Positions 63,756-64,000 of a DNA stretch of 64,000 nt are shown in pieces. A program made the position numbers and the translations under genes. The stretch comes from Microcoleus vaginatus HSN003. Its GTDB lineage: Bacteria > Cyanobacteriota > Cyanobacteriia > Cyanobacteriales > Microcoleaceae. The notes beneath the pieces are model-generated. The model saw nothing but the letters and a program-made list of their open reading frames with translations. It ran no database searches and was not told where the DNA came from. The DNA lies in assembly GCF_022701255.1 (NCBI RefSeq), contig NZ_CP031705.1, positions 1,439,501 to 1,503,500 on the forward strand, in the 5' to 3' direction. Every line of letters begins with the position of its first letter. Within the stretch, counting starts at the first letter, position 1.

Positions 63756-64000
63756 TTTTTCTATGTTTTTAAGGTGACTTAATTGTTGTTCTTAAATTAT
63801 TGTAGCCGATTGCCCTTCCCGACACCAGATATCTGAGATACGATCGCACTCACCATCCTTACCGTCATCAATAGCCCTCCCAAACCAGTAACACAGGCAA
63901 AACCGCTAACAACAGTTCCCGGAAAATTTAAACTTGCGCCGAGTGACTCAGATTTACCAAATTGTGTCTATACTAGATAATTGAATCCGGCGCGACTAAT
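63756..64000. other. Right edge, no gene supported
   Basis: About 245 bases upstream of mcrB show no convincing reading frame in the visible part. They probably contain the mcrBC promoter. Confidence 0.4.

Overview
The window looks like chromosomal DNA of a filamentous, non-heterocystous cyanobacterium of the Microcoleus/Oscillatoria kind. This is inferred from psbK, petH with a phycobilisome-linker domain, a thioredoxin-regulated-type prk, many GCGATCGC (HIP1) sites, heptanucleotide tandem repeats (CAACAGT and TCTAAAA) and several large sensor and kinase proteins. No rRNA, tRNA or CRISPR array was found.

Layout. 1-2.3 kb: an unrecognised truncated gene, YciI-like and DUF29-like small genes, and a Uma2-type nuclease gene. 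2.6-5.1 kb: pheT. 5.6-20.8 kb is a signalling block: an SpkB-type Ser/Thr kinase with pentapeptide repeats, two tandem orphan membrane histidine kinases, a solo domain normally fused to large TPR proteins, a WbuC-type cupin, a membrane TPR protein, and an 1804-residue Ser/Thr kinase-ATPase-GAF-SpoIIE phosphatase. 21-31.4 kb is mostly metabolism: mtnP, a Tab2-like RNA-binding protein, an adenylate cyclase behind an AhpD-like protein, a valine-pyruvate-type aminotransferase, a caspase-fold protein and sat. 31.8-36.5 kb is a decayed mobile region: an FkbM methyltransferase pseudogene is split by an IS630-family element, which is itself split by an IS5-family element. Both target duplications are visible and both reading frames rejoin when the insertions are removed. 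A glycosyltransferase-like gene follows. 36.9-49.7 kb: an EGY/site-2-type protease, a degenerate metallo-beta-lactamase-fold protein, a maa-type acetyltransferase, a histidine kinase lacking its phospho-acceptor histidine, a cytochrome b-type protein, mntP, a GST, tgt-psbK, cobS and a nuclease-like protein. 49.9-57.2 kb: a 14-blade WD40 protein, an IS630 remnant, hom, petH and, divergently, prk. 57.6-63.8 kb: a stand-alone adenylation-carrier-thioesterase enzyme and an McrBC restriction pair.

How parts fit. petH and prk are divergent across a 588-base leader region and both belong to photosynthetic electron use and carbon fixation. tgt and psbK share a strand and end at a bidirectional terminator. 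mcrB and mcrC form a two-gene defence operon.

Main points of interest. (1) A three-copy MITE-like family with TTCCGGTTGCA termini. (2) Palindromic or dispersed repeats inserted in frame in three conserved proteins. (3) Several enzymes with catalytic residues replaced: a histidine kinase, a caspase, an AhpD-like protein and an MBL-fold protein. (4) The nested IS insertion. (5) The A-T-TE enzyme. No complete, clearly novel multi-gene system could be shown from sequence alone. The strongest candidates for new biology are the pseudo-histidine-kinase and the protein-embedded repeats.
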